A DNA stretch of 64,000 nt from an uncultured Eubacterium sp. (lineage in GTDB: Bacteria > Bacillota > Clostridia > Lachnospirales > Lachnospiraceae): positions 124,001-188,000 of the forward strand of contig CAJUAU010000001.1 of NCBI GenBank assembly GCA_910584645.1. Reading direction: 5' to 3'. Positions within the stretch are counted from its first letter, which is position 1. Every line of letters begins with the position of its first letter. Below, piece after piece: positions 55,201 to 62,818 of this stretch. The notes beneath the pieces were generated by a model. That model made no database searches. It was given only the letters and a program-made list of their open reading frames with translations, and had not been told where the DNA came from. A program made the translations under genes and the position numbers.

Positions 55201-55265
55201 GGTATTTTTTTTTTGATCGAGTCAAACAATGAGCTGGTTTCTTTTTCCTGACTATTCTGTACTGC
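49215..55265 (-). CDS. Tape measure protein, exon 2
   Basis: The open frame gives about 2016 residues from 55265 down to 49215, starting AVQNSQEKETSSLFDSIKKK. It has no ribosome binding site and only a TTG as possible start (55229), so it is read as the second exon of a split gene. It is rich in coiled coil, has three 77-residue repeats (51309-52001), short membrane-like stretches near the start, and a C-terminal segment with APERMISQSTGDINIDMSFPG like other tape measures. It sets tail length. With exon 1 the protein would be about 2065 residues, implying a tail of roughly 300 nm by the usual rule. Confidence 0.85.
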   Translation of the reverse strand, partial: AVQNSQEKETSSLFDSIKKKIPDIAKELASIPSSLQNAGSKAGLLKSFKGSMMTTAISIAMEQILDASATAFENWVNRVEIARERTSQIFGEFDQQNSTHANRKKTAAQYADRYDELSKGVDLSTNQNISLSAEEYAEFLNISTHLANSFPELKKGIDENGNSILNLGTKGNVAKKQLEELLQKEEELNNIKIADNLKESFKGVYTYVEAGKKAEEKLKSLENKSDKEIGIVPDEVKNNKLKRDNYVLYKGKINNKADTNYAYAVQSAAQDFMAGLDDSRRTELQNKGISGTSLFTMDENSESFNLTASLYALSEDEIELLNKKIALNVESKNDSVNSQLESQKSKLENQVELGESKWAESLPKLTAAMQSKPAFNNLKDPSLQKIAIGIVEGLDSSFEEAIKQYNPDPYEYVKDKIIMPMAKLENTDKKLLTANFQELFNLNLEDMNVDEARTNIQFYCSSIAKILGKSLPEVQKLLGFEDFFQTASKYDETIAYASGGNYKSAKNIENSKGYNQKDVIDAMAKNSINTDEEIDKFKEFLDTTNSLDEAVNAYQNVPKNSATTSLTFDEAWNSIGTSGSEEIDAKALETKERLLELAKAGKLTEKELSESSIANIFTDAGISIEEATKKINAMKSSADQLASMETGISSISTILSQKEENWSGKDTHLKGIDIGQLSSMPEDVRAQKKEYEHFIEVLSNGSSKMDECSEAANKLATAYINSNNFLSNLTDKNKDYYTSVLKQIGVENAEEVVMNKLNREKINAQMATFNLQTATQQDISSLGSYITSLDDSGNSLAYYTLQQQIANNNALDTSDSISNLQKLAKKCGVTGEAISIMSSLITNMNALKNEDFKKNVDQAHWGESEANLKGEISSDKKRLKKLVNKGTNKNSPKITSKTPTAPSNPKDKGNKKDSRQQFDWISRALDRLSARLDLVKAKYDNLFNNKKAKDSDSLLQLQNKNLDDQYKILKKTAEYQKKAQKKYSKKADKVHISKDKKEDESLKKAVRQGRIKGNKKDLIASYGEKKAEKIQKYQNWYDKAREAEKNKISANTARRENRIQKYQGIADNADEKKSLAQSQKENATTAADKNNFIKKEKESVETSYNNQIKIANLKRDSLKADQLRVEKTKELLDLEIEQHQNLADEYQGTLDQYNAEKELAAKASEKNAIISQEEAKTRELYAEKITIADLEGNISEQKQLEAELNKQLRDFDVERHQNLADEIQAELDKFSAEKENLQTAGKKNAIVDNEKALTEKLYAEKIAIAHIEGRINEEQQLQAELTRKMAVLEKEKFDNIAHQYENLMKLKSNSYTDLSNAVDELEARGLIVSSELYSSQIAINNEKKKNYEEELLALNMQLHSIEEETDEWYAAQDAIQSCENGIAQCTKDSYALAEAIRNVNWQLSEKITSRLGQISSEYDLLIKLMSDKKLTDDKTGNFTKEGTATLGAYYSQLILAQQSTEAFKSSLDNMWDKIQRGEEGYTDQAALDGYYEKYDEYAKMIGNEYDLRKSLIDLMKEKYQAELDYLQDVINKRNELLQAEKDAYEYQRSIEEKTKNITTIQKQITALNGDDSEAAKSRLQQLQVSLDEANKDLQDTEYQQWISDQQTMLDNLYNEYSDFIDSKLNDTDALLQEAVNYLGDINISEDVAETLEEYAAKYNYKPTEDFNKINDSLGEKGSISTAVNSIYKLISDHFNQQIKNEEDAEKVIKLISEIGQVDIDGEGRKRLVAAEQAYTALSPEARRLVDSAAVNGLSTLQQKQSEYNGLVEIKKQEEARQQEEVAAQEAAQAAQQEEQRKTDARNSFERMIKETYWQDAHLHGGKTSWSTSTLNGNGTTDYGQVQQRIYNHGLKRDDKPYVNAEWIKEACFRLGYPRPAWSAGTLLNYMNSIGFSNGGIAKTLQKVPSMNGDEGWITVKRGEAVLTPEQTAAFQKLLKNLDMLNPAVDLYKNLQIKNARSAPERMISQSTGDINIDMSFPGVTNYEEFRQKLQSDPKIESMFKSMIWNKGSLSKYNTKM
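51309..52001 (-). repeat. Three 77-residue (231-bp) tandem repeats in the tape measure gene
   Basis: Units 52001-51771, 51770-51540 and 51539-51309 begin KNNFI, KNAII and KNAIV and share HQNLADE and YAEKI-type blocks (weaker in the third). Period exactly 231 bp. Such in-frame repeats change tail length by whole units. Confidence 0.8.
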
Positions 55266-55857
55266 CTGTATTTAGAAAAGGGTCCCGATTTGCTTCTGAC
55301 AAATAAATAGTATGTTTGACTGGAAAAAAGAGTTTTAAGTTAGTTAACTGGCTCGCTTTCGCGAGGTTCAGACTGTATATCACAGCTGCATACAATTACG
55401 CCTGCATGCAGCCAAACCTTGTCAGTCGTTGAGGGCGTGGCATATTATTTGAAAATAACTTAGCCATTATCCCTGCTTTCAGCATAAAATAAATTTTCAT
55501 GCCTACCTATAGATCACCCATTCTTTTAATATTACATAGGAGTTATCTCATAATAGATAAAGCCAGAAGTCTATGTAAATATAAAATCTTAAATCACACG
55601 TAGGCTCTCACCTTATGCATACTATATATGTTTTTTTCTGTCTTTCGACACCATTGCCGTTTACCGTTTCCGATTCCGTTTTGGGTTATATATAGTCTTT
55701 AGGGTTTCCAGCATATTCGGTTTTTATAATTTTCATTAAAGGTATCCGCTTATTTAAAGTGGCTACGCTCCCGTCCGTTAACTGCATGGCATTATTATGC
55801 AGATTTAGAGGGGTGGGCGCGGTACAGTCACCACTGGAATATTGTACATTCACCAAT
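55266..55857 (-). other. Group I intron interrupting the tape measure gene (5' boundary approximate)
   Basis: About 590 bp without an open frame separates two parts of one protein. The minus strand shows a group I core in the right order. P2 pairs 55797-55802 with 55782-55787. P3 is AAACC (55719-55723) with GGTTT (55414-55418). P5 is CCCT (55701-55704) with AGGG (55471-55474). P7 is GACTG (55423-55427), inside CTCAACGACTG, with CAGTC (55371-55375), inside GATATACAGTC. P8 is a 7-bp stem (55406-55412 with 55385-55391). P9 is CTCGC-GAAA-GCGAG (55352-55365). The last base, G at 55266, suits omega-G. I could not identify P1, so the 5' splice site may be 55858, 55852 or 55830. No homing endonuclease is encoded. 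Confidence 0.8.
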
Positions 55858-56004
55858 ACCATTTTGACTTAATAATTTTGAAATTTCTGAGGTATCTACA
55901 CCTATTTTTATATTAAGATTCTTGATTTTGTCCAGCTGCCTTTGAATATTTAAAATAGATTTGGGAGTCAGCTGTGCGTCAAGTCCCAATTTGAGGTCAT
56001 TCAT
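55858..56004 (-). CDS. Tape measure protein, exon 1 (N-terminus)
   Basis: The frame starts at ATG 56004 (MNDLKLGLDAQLTPKSIL...), with AAGGAGAT upstream. It runs KIGVDTSEISKLLSQNG and then about nine more codons to a stop at 55828, which I read as intron. The sequence is a normal tape-measure N-terminus, and joining it to AVQNSQEK... keeps the frame. The end coordinate is the first of three frame-compatible options. Alternatively the intron is inactive and the gene is broken. Confidence 0.7.
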
Positions 56005-56077
56005 ATTATTAAAACATCTCCTTCCTGTGATAAAAAGCTTCTGGAAGCCAGCTGCGCGCCGACTTCCACTATATAGA

Positions 56078-56230
56078 TCATCCATCTTTTTCTGCCTCCA
56101 TCAGCTGTTCCAGGATGGCTGTAATATTCTTGATCGAAGCGATTACTTCTGCCGCGTTGACCATAAGTACTTTCTTTGAATCTTTGTACAATTTTCTCAA
56201 TTTAAAATATTCCATAATAGCTTTAAACAT
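56078..56230 (-). CDS. Small phage protein, possible tail-assembly chaperone
   Basis: 50 residues (MFKAIMEYFKLRKLYKDSKK...), mostly helical, with AAAGGAAG before ATG 56230. Tail-assembly chaperones usually sit directly upstream of the tape measure gene, but I see no family match and no clear frameshift site. Confidence 0.5.
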   Translation of the reverse strand: MFKAIMEYFKLRKLYKDSKKVLMVNAAEVIASIKNITAILEQLMEAEKDG

Positions 56231-56285
56231 AAAATCTTCCTTTCTGTGCCGCCGAAAGCGGCATATCAATTAGGTAATCCTGTGG

Positions 56286-56666
56286 TTATCCTTCCATAAT
56301 GGGATACAGACCTATCAAGTGTTCTGCTTTCACGCCCTTGTTAAATACATCCGCTGCTTTTAACCGGTCTATGTTTATGGTTACCTGGCTGTTGATGATC
56401 TGTATCAAACTGTCGTTAAACTGTTTGACTGCGTCTTTATCCTCTTTTGGGATCTGGATGCTGCCATCCTCGGCCTCTTTGCCATATTCCATGATCTTCT
56501 CGTTTCGTATTGTCTCAAAGTTTGCCACATGGGTTTCAGCGGCTTTCATGATCCCCAGCAGTTTGAATTTGAACAGGGGATCTACCTTTGCTTTATTATC
56601 GTCGATGACCGCTTTTAAGGTCTGGTTCAGATTTAGTACTTCGCCAAGTGTCAATGTAATATCCAT
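56286..56666 (-). CDS. Phage protein of unknown function (DUF1617-like)
   Basis: 126 residues, starting MDITLTLGEVLNLNQTLKAVIDD. The helical pattern and the phrase KFKLLGIMKAAETHVANFE resemble small DUF1617-type prophage proteins near lysis and tail genes. AAGGAGA precedes ATG 56666. It begins 13 bp after the amidase gene ends; role unknown. Confidence 0.65.
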   Translation of the reverse strand: MDITLTLGEVLNLNQTLKAVIDDNKAKVDPLFKFKLLGIMKAAETHVANFETIRNEKIMEYGKEAEDGSIQIPKEDKDAVKQFNDSLIQIINSQVTINIDRLKAADVFNKGVKAEHLIGLYPIMEG

Positions 56667-56679
56667 AAGATCATTCTCC

Positions 56680-57228
56680 TTATTTTGTTTTTTGGATTCC
56701 ACTGGCGATGAGTTTTGCCAGTTTTCTTCGGTTTGCCAGTCCTTTTCCCTTCTTATAATCTGACTTGCTTGTACAGAAGAAAGTCTCGATCAGAATAGCA
56801 GGGGGCTTTGTCTGGTTTAGAATATAGAGATTGTCTCTCTGGAGGATGCCTCGATTCTTAAATACAGTGGAGAGCTGCTTCTGGACCGCAGCGGCATACT
56901 TTTTGCCAGCGGCTGATTTATATAGAACCTCCGTGCCCTCGGCGGCGGGGCTGGCTGCGTTCAGATGAAGCTCGATCACAAGGTCGTAGATGCCCTTGTG
57001 GATGCGGTTCAGTTTGTAATTTTTTTCTTCTGAACTGGAGATAAACTTTTTTTCCGGGCACAGGATCCTGTCCACCTTGTGACCCATTTTTGTCAGTTCC
57101 GTTTTTACCTGTTTGGAAAATGCCCTGCACCATCGATATTCGTTGCAACCGCCATATTTTTTTCCGTCTGCACTCGTGTAACAACCGTTTTTTAACCTGG
57201 AGTGGCCGACGGTTAATGCTATTTTCAT
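56680..57228 (-). CDS. N-acetylmuramoyl-L-alanine amidase (endolysin, Amidase_3)
   Basis: The 182-residue enzyme has the zinc-amidase ligands: first His in LTVGHSR, second in VIELHLNAA and the catalytic Glu in AILIETFFC. It has no signal peptide and no binding domain, so it needs a holin to reach the wall. The start overlaps the upstream stop as ATGA. It is probably the cell-lysis enzyme of the tail cluster. Confidence 0.92.
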   Translation of the reverse strand: MKIALTVGHSRLKNGCYTSADGKKYGGCNEYRWCRAFSKQVKTELTKMGHKVDRILCPEKKFISSSEEKNYKLNRIHKGIYDLVIELHLNAASPAAEGTEVLYKSAAGKKYAAAVQKQLSTVFKNRGILQRDNLYILNQTKPPAILIETFFCTSKSDYKKGKGLANRRKLAKLIASGIQKTK

Positions 57229-57698
57229 TGTGTTTCACCTCGATTAAATCCGTTCTTCAATTTTTCTTTGTAAATGTCGTTGATGACTTCCATGCTCATC
57301 TGTACCTGTCCGTTGCTCATGTGATTTTCTTCTAAAATTTTTTCGTATTTCTGATAGGTTTTGAGAATGTGGTCAAAGGGCTCTTTGCTAAATTCACCTC
57401 CGCCGGAGAGGGCGGAGGCAAAATGGAGAATTTCGTACCGCATATCATCGATCTGTTTGTCGATGAACATGTCTGTCAGTTTTTTTACATCCCCTTTTAA
57501 TTCATTTAATTCCCGGGTATTTTCAGTGAGCAGGTAATGATCCTTCTCATTGTTTTGTACCCATTTGACAGGACGGCCGATGAGCTTTGAAAATTTTTCT
57601 ATGATTTCGCAGGCGAATATGATACTGGAGATAATGATAAAAGCAGAAAGTAAGAATAGAGAGAAATCTATGTGAGATAGGTTCGTGAATATGTCCAT
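57225..57698 (-). CDS. Phage membrane protein with helical tail, lysis-linked
   Basis: 157 residues: an N-terminal membrane helix (about 11-32) and a soluble helical part (DDMRYEILHFASALSGGGEFSKEPFDHIL). Similar proteins are common next to holin and amidase genes of clostridial prophages; the function may be holin-like or holin control. GAGGCGA precedes the ATG and the end couples to the amidase gene. Confidence 0.65.
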   Translation of the reverse strand: MDIFTNLSHIDFSLFLLSAFIIISSIIFACEIIEKFSKLIGRPVKWVQNNEKDHYLLTENTRELNELKGDVKKLTDMFIDKQIDDMRYEILHFASALSGGGEFSKEPFDHILKTYQKYEKILEENHMSNGQVQMSMEVINDIYKEKLKNGFNRGETQ

Positions 57699-57717
57699 AT
57701 ATATCGCCTCGTTTTAG

Positions 57718-58020
57718 TTATTCAATTTTTATGCCCAGGATTTTTCCCAGTGATTTCAGGGCTTTGCCCACATATAACAGGATTGCTGAGGACATGGCGA
57801 AGGATGGGGTTATGCCGGTAGAAGACAGGTCTGCCGCCTCAAAACAGAAGGCAGAACCGATAAACGCTACAGCGACGGTTAGTGCCTTTGCGATCCCGGT
57901 GACCAGGGTGGACAGGTTAAAATGGATCTTCTTTGTACCGATGCTATAATACATGCCGGTGGCAATATTGATCCCCACGGCAACGGCAAGGACCGGAAGC
58001 ATCTGTATAATCTCGCTCAT
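57718..58020 (-). CDS. Phage holin-like protein
   Basis: 100 residues with about three hydrophobic segments (MLPVLAVAVGINIATGMYY, ALTVAVAFIGSAFCFEAA and a C-terminal one around SFAMSSAILLYV) and a basic C-terminus. Size, topology and the nearby amidase support a holin that lets the endolysin out. AAGGAG favours ATG 58020. Confidence 0.75.
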   Translation of the reverse strand: MSEIIQMLPVLAVAVGINIATGMYYSIGTKKIHFNLSTLVTGIAKALTVAVAFIGSAFCFEAADLSSTGITPSFAMSSAILLYVGKALKSLGKILGIKIE

Positions 58021-58024
58021 GTTA

Positions 58025-58333
58025 TCACGGCTCCTTTTTCTGAGACTCTGGAATGTCCTCATCTTCCTCTGATAAGATTTCCTGAATCACAGCTCTTATC
58101 GGCGGATTGAAATCCTCCAGACCGGACAGGTCACATTTTTCCAAGTCCCTTTTTGCAGTTGCCTTATCCTGGGACAGAGTATATCCATGGAGTGCCATAT
58201 AGATCTTGTAATGTTCCACCGTATCCGTGACTACACGCCAGGACTTGAAAGATTTCTGCTGCTGGCACGTATTGCATATATGGTAACCGGCGCCGCAGAT
58301 GGCGCAGTGGGCATTTGTTTTTTTATCACTCAT
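58025..58333 (-). CDS. Small zinc-finger phage protein
   Basis: The 102-residue protein has CAICGAGYHICNTC at residues 10-23, a compact zinc knuckle, then a helical part with DTVEHYKIYMALHGYT and an acidic end. Similar genes occur in tail regions of clostridial phages, but I know of no assigned role. GAGGTGA precedes ATG 58333. It ends 4 bp before the holin start. Confidence 0.65.
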   Translation of the reverse strand: MSDKKTNAHCAICGAGYHICNTCQQQKSFKSWRVVTDTVEHYKIYMALHGYTLSQDKATAKRDLEKCDLSGLEDFNPPIRAVIQEILSEEDEDIPESQKKEP

Positions 58334-58387
58334 ATTTTTGTCACCTCGAAAAAAATGGCGGTTGTATTTCAAACCGCCATAATGGGA

Positions 58388-59248
58388 TTATACATCCCCT
58401 GTTCCCTCACTTGTTCCTTCGTTTGTTCCCTCATTTTTCTTTTCTTCTTCTTCATCTACTGCTACAATGATGTCAAACAGACGTGCCTTGCTGTCGCAGT
58501 AGGATTTCTGGAGTTTGTACTCAGCGGCATGCTTGCCCTCGGAAGAGAGGCTGATCTCCACCGCTTCCGGATTGATCTGAGCCCGTGGAACAGAGATTAC
58601 CCCGGCGTATACCAGGTTGGTATCGCAGGGATCGTGGAAGATGGCGTGGATCAGAAGAGATTTGACTTCCGGCACTCCATCTGTTTTCTTTGTGATCTGC
58701 ACCGCATTTTCGCTTTCCCTCTCATACTGGACGAAGGCGCGCCCTGTTACACCGGCAGGAAGGGTAATGGTTTTATGTTCTGCATCCAATGTGAATTTCC
58801 CTGCTGCTGCGGTAGGGGATACTTCATATTTTTCACCAAAAGTATTGTTATCATTGATAATTCTTACGGACTTGATCTCTGCGCCCTCTGGCCCGGCTGG
58901 TTTGTATTTCAGTATGACGGTACCGTCAGGATTGATATCCGGTGTCTCGGATACAGGGACCTTAAGTTTTTCACTCGCAGTTCCGGCTGTCTTTTCTGCG
59001 CCCAGCTGTGAAGCGGCGAGGTCAAGAGAGAAGAGACTGTTGGTAAAGCTGAATGTACCGGTCTGGGAATTGTAGAAGGTTACGATCTCAGAACCCATGG
59101 CATCGGTCACCTGTGTGCCCTCTGCGGATGTTTTCAGGCTCGGCTCCTCGATCTGGGTGTAGCGGCCTGTCAGCTCCTTCGTGGTAGGATCGTACTCCTC
59201 AACGGCTCTGATTTTTTCAAGAATAAGTTCATTTGGATTAAAAGACAT
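58388..59248 (-). CDS. Probable major tail tube protein
   Basis: The 286-residue protein is beta-rich. The second half has VQYERESENAVQITKKTDG and ALLIHAIFHDPCDTNLV-like patterns typical of tube proteins of Clostridia phages, and ends in a low-complexity Glu/Gly/Thr tail. Its first residues, MSFNPNEL, nearly repeat those of the Tal protein (MSFNPNKL). AAGGAGG precedes the ATG. The tube role is inferred from size and position. Confidence 0.65.
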   Translation of the reverse strand: MSFNPNELILEKIRAVEEYDPTTKELTGRYTQIEEPSLKTSAEGTQVTDAMGSEIVTFYNSQTGTFSFTNSLFSLDLAASQLGAEKTAGTASEKLKVPVSETPDINPDGTVILKYKPAGPEGAEIKSVRIINDNNTFGEKYEVSPTAAAGKFTLDAEHKTITLPAGVTGRAFVQYERESENAVQITKKTDGVPEVKSLLIHAIFHDPCDTNLVYAGVISVPRAQINPEAVEISLSSEGKHAAEYKLQKSYCDSKARLFDIIVAVDEEEEKKNEGTNEGTSEGTGDV

Positions 59249-59298
59249 AATATAGTTCCTCCTTAAAGTTGTATATTTTCAGACGGACCGGGAAAACC

Positions 59299-60051
59299 TT
59301 ATTCCAGTTCTCCCAGCCAGTCTAATTGTTTGTTTGATATTTCTTTTAGGTTGACCCCGAATCCGGAATATCCACTCTGCAGTAGTAAATTGGCATTTTT
59401 AATTTTTGAGACCCGTCTCACGGAATCCATAAATGCATTGATCTTCATATTCCAGACCTCGGAGTGGTTATATTTGAAACCTTCACAATTCACCATGGCG
59501 GAAATCATATTTTTTAATTGTGAATGGTATTCCTTGTTTTTGTTTCTTTCATAATCATCTCTTGCATCTTCAATCAGGATCATTTTTGTGGATTCGTTGG
59601 CAGGCTGTTTTTCATCTCTCTGTATCATATGGACCTGGCATAAATAATCCATCATCATAGTGTATGTGAATTCATCTATGATAACAGGCTGGTTTTCCAT
59701 TTCCTGATATAAGAACACAGATTCACCATCTCTATGCTGCATGATCTGAAAACGGGTGAGGTCCAGACTGCCAAACAGGATGGAAGTCTTTTCCTGTGGG
59801 TATAATTTGTATAGGATGCTGTAAAACAGTTCAAAAGGAGATATGGTTGTATAATCAACTCCCATTTTCCACAACTGGTATTTCATGGATTGCGGCGTCG
59901 CTGTCAGCTGATAGACCATGGAATAGTAATCCTGTTCTCCGTATTCGCAGATGTCTCCCAGTGTCGCCTGATGTATCACAATATGATCTGATATGATGTA
60001 ATCCTGTCCCCGGTATATTTTTAATTCATCGTTCTTCTGCATCGCAATCAC
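59299..60051 (-). CDS. Phage-tail-locus protein of unknown function, possible assembly chaperone
   Basis: 250 residues. It reads YRGQDYIISDHIVIHQATLGDICEYGEQDYYSMVYQL near the N-terminus, a pattern seen in proteins encoded next to tube proteins in some Firmicute phages. No catalytic motif is visible. The start is uncertain: GTG 60051 (AGGAAAGG nearby) or ATG 60042. About 145 bp without a gene separates it from the polymerase-like gene upstream. Confidence 0.6.
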   Translation of the reverse strand: MIAMQKNDELKIYRGQDYIISDHIVIHQATLGDICEYGEQDYYSMVYQLTATPQSMKYQLWKMGVDYTTISPFELFYSILYKLYPQEKTSILFGSLDLTRFQIMQHRDGESVFLYQEMENQPVIIDEFTYTMMMDYLCQVHMIQRDEKQPANESTKMILIEDARDDYERNKNKEYHSQLKNMISAMVNCEGFKYNHSEVWNMKINAFMDSVRRVSKIKNANLLLQSGYSGFGVNLKEISNKQLDWLGELE

Positions 60052-60196
60052 CAGCCTTTCCTATTTGGTTGTACAAGAGGGGGGACCGAGAGCTCTTCGT
60101 TTCCCTTCATAGTTCACGTAACAATATTGAAAATAGAACATATTTTCGGGTGCATTCGCTATAAGCATTCGCTGAATGTACAAAAAAACTTCAAGA

Positions 60197-62818
60197 TCAG
60201 CAATGATTAGAAAAAATCTTTAATAAGTTTGCACCGTTTACCTCATATAAAACTTTTAGCAGAAGGGATTTATTCATATCCAACTGCTTTTTTAACTGCC
60301 TGTTCCGGTTTACGTTACAGGTTATGAGAAAGGCCCGGTCGACCAGCCAGGACATGAGGCCGATGTAGGAATCCGATAAATATATTTTTCGGATGTCGGA
60401 GACCATATCTTCAAAATCTTTTCTTAATAATAAGTAGTCATCACAGCGGTCAGAGATATTTTCACTGCTTGCGTTATACTGATATAGCTGGAGAGAGTAG
60501 CTGGCGATCAGTTCCTCCACTTTTTTTGACTTGCGCCGGTCCTTTTCCAGTTCAAATTTTTTGTAAAAATAGGACATGGGAATAGTAGAGGCGGTACTGC
60601 GGAACCGGTTTAACCGGAGATCATACAGGCAGTTCATGGGGCAGTGCAGTTTTGGATTGATCTTTTCGGGGCTTATATCCTGACGGATCAGTTTCCAGAA
60701 GCTTGGATATTTATGTTTTTGTATATCCATATCCTCTTTGATCCGCTGGATCTCCTCTGTGAGCTCTATGTCAAAACATCGTTTGGCGTTGTCGATGGCG
60801 ACCTGTGCCAGCACCGACAGGATACACACATAATCTGTGTATTTGGCATCGCTGAAATTACAGGCGTAGGTCTGGGCGATCTGGGCGAGATTGCTGGATT
60901 CCCCGATATCTCTCTGGCTGTCTGCCAGGCGGCTGTCAAGTGTTGCAAAATCATCCATTGAGTTCCCATATACATTTTTTTCCATTGGAATGTTGTTGAC
61001 AATGGTAGGATAATTGGCGTAACATTTTCTCGCATGTTCTACGATATCCGCCTGATCGGTGCAGTAGCCGCTGTCGGAATCCTGGTCTGAGCCGTTGTTT
61101 CTGTCCTGAAAATCGGTGCCAATCATATTGACAGCGAGGATGAGCTTGCCAAAACGGAAGTATTTTTTTAGTTTTTCATGGCGGACATTGTGTAAATAGG
61201 TGAGATTGTTTTTGGAGTTGAAGGGGCTGCGGAAAAATGCCAGGTGGCAGTCCGCTTCAAACCGTTCTGTATAGCACTGGATCGTACCACTTTCTGTCTG
61301 AAAGGTATCGTCGTTATCCACACTGTCCTTCTTTCCCGTGGCGCCATACAGCAGCATGGCATAAGGGGAGCCCACGATCACAAGATTTTCCGCATTCTGG
61401 ATGAGTTTTCCTGACTTCATGTTTCTGACATAAGTTCTTATGATCACTTTCCTGCGCTCCCTGAAGTATTCGCTTCTTATAAATTCCCTGTTTTGTCTGC
61501 AGAGGGCGGCCAATACTTCGTGGTCATTGGAAAAATTGCTGTTTTTCTGGAGGTATTCCAGGAAAAATTCATCGTCCTGTTTTAATCGTTCCACGTAAGC
61601 GACGCTCTCCCTAACTACATTTTCCATGATGCTCTCATCCAGGGAGTTGACCATCTGATAGCTCATTTTCTGCACGTCTCCCAGCTTGCTTTTATGCGCC
61701 GTTTTTACGATGCCAAACATGTCATTGTTTTCATCTACCTTTTTGCACCAGTAATCATAGGATTTGTTGAATTTTAACCATTTCATGGAGTGGTTGGTGG
61801 TGATGACCTGGATATCCTTTACAAAATGCTCCCTGCCAAACATATCTTTTACTTTGGCGTCATGGTAGTGCCCGCCAAAATAGTCCTGAAAGAATGTCTG
61901 GATGTTGCTGCAGAAGGCAGCCATTTTGCAGAAGTGATGTCTCAGCAGAATGTAGCCCTCTCCCCAGTCAGGGAAAATACTGCTGTCGATCAGCGCCTGC
62001 CCATCAAATAAGGTATTTTTCAATTCATAATGATCGATGTGTCTGGCATGGCAGTGCCTGTCCTGATCTGTTTCGATGCTGATCACATTTGTAATGAAAG
62101 ATTTCTCGATGTCCTCCAGGATCAGGATATTTCTGGGATCGATCCTGATGCGCTCTACGATGGTGCTGGATACCAGAGGGGCATAGGCGCTGAGTTCAAG
62201 GATCTGTGCGTTGGTTTCAGGGCATTTGATCCCCATGTATAGAAAATTCTGTGCTTTTTTATGTAATCTGTCCCTTATAAACATACAGGATCCCTTTTTC
62301 GCCTTTCCCGTACTGCGGTAGAGCATTTGATAGTGGACTACTTCACGCTTTTTTATGGATCCGTCCCGTTTTCGTGAGATATATTCCACATCCACGCCGT
62401 TGTTGTAAAAAAGTCTTCTGATCTCTTCTTTGGAGAGTTTTTTATACCTGTCTTTGTGTTCTCTGGCAAAGGAGATGTATTCCATGATGTTCCTGCGCTT
62501 CTTCATTTTTTTATCTATTTCTTTTTGGTTGTTCTGGGATTTTGCCGCCTTGTACTCCAGCCGTGCCTTTTTCGCTGTTTTTTTCAGATGTTCCATCTCC
62601 TGTTCATAAGACCTTGTGCCAAAATTAAATTCAAGACAGATGATATCCCGTGTGGATTCGTCTTTTAAAAGCTTCAGTCCATTTTCTTTCAGATAATCGC
62701 AAAACAGGCTGTTGGTGAACATCGCATTGGTAACCTCGTAGTGGCTGCGTAAGCCTTTGTTGTATTCCAACAGGGTGCTGGCTTCTATATTTTTGATGCG
62801 GATGCCGTATTCACTCAT
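60197..62818 (-). CDS. Two-barrel (YonO/RdRP-like) RNA polymerase homologue
   Basis: 873 residues. The best evidence is the catalytic block. FFRSPFNSKNN at about 529-539 matches the R-(N/S)-P motif upstream of the active site in cellular RdRP and YonO-type polymerases. After about 45 residues, NGSDQDSDSG gives D578-x-D580-x-D582, equivalent to DxDGD, with Gly replaced by Ser. IVGSPYAMLLYG near 490 and AVNMIGTDFQDR just before the motif fit the same barrel. The N-terminal 500 residues match nothing I know. It may transcribe the tail operon or, like crAss-phage polymerase, travel with the particle. GGAGG precedes the ATG. Family call by motif only. Confidence 0.7.
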   Translation of the reverse strand: MSEYGIRIKNIEASTLLEYNKGLRSHYEVTNAMFTNSLFCDYLKENGLKLLKDESTRDIICLEFNFGTRSYEQEMEHLKKTAKKARLEYKAAKSQNNQKEIDKKMKKRRNIMEYISFAREHKDRYKKLSKEEIRRLFYNNGVDVEYISRKRDGSIKKREVVHYQMLYRSTGKAKKGSCMFIRDRLHKKAQNFLYMGIKCPETNAQILELSAYAPLVSSTIVERIRIDPRNILILEDIEKSFITNVISIETDQDRHCHARHIDHYELKNTLFDGQALIDSSIFPDWGEGYILLRHHFCKMAAFCSNIQTFFQDYFGGHYHDAKVKDMFGREHFVKDIQVITTNHSMKWLKFNKSYDYWCKKVDENNDMFGIVKTAHKSKLGDVQKMSYQMVNSLDESIMENVVRESVAYVERLKQDDEFFLEYLQKNSNFSNDHEVLAALCRQNREFIRSEYFRERRKVIIRTYVRNMKSGKLIQNAENLVIVGSPYAMLLYGATGKKDSVDNDDTFQTESGTIQCYTERFEADCHLAFFRSPFNSKNNLTYLHNVRHEKLKKYFRFGKLILAVNMIGTDFQDRNNGSDQDSDSGYCTDQADIVEHARKCYANYPTIVNNIPMEKNVYGNSMDDFATLDSRLADSQRDIGESSNLAQIAQTYACNFSDAKYTDYVCILSVLAQVAIDNAKRCFDIELTEEIQRIKEDMDIQKHKYPSFWKLIRQDISPEKINPKLHCPMNCLYDLRLNRFRSTASTIPMSYFYKKFELEKDRRKSKKVEELIASYSLQLYQYNASSENISDRCDDYLLLRKDFEDMVSDIRKIYLSDSYIGLMSWLVDRAFLITCNVNRNRQLKKQLDMNKSLLLKVLYEVNGANLLKIFSNHC

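Noticed and set aside
49215..55229. TTG at 55229 as the true start of the tape measure gene
   Set aside because: No ribosome site precedes it, the frame extends 12 codons further upstream to 55265, and a matching tape-measure N-terminus lies beyond the intron-like region.
55266..55857. Group II intron or IStron in the tape measure gene
   Set aside because: No domain V-like hairpin, no reverse transcriptase and no TnpB-type frame; the P7/P8/P9 arrangement fits group I.
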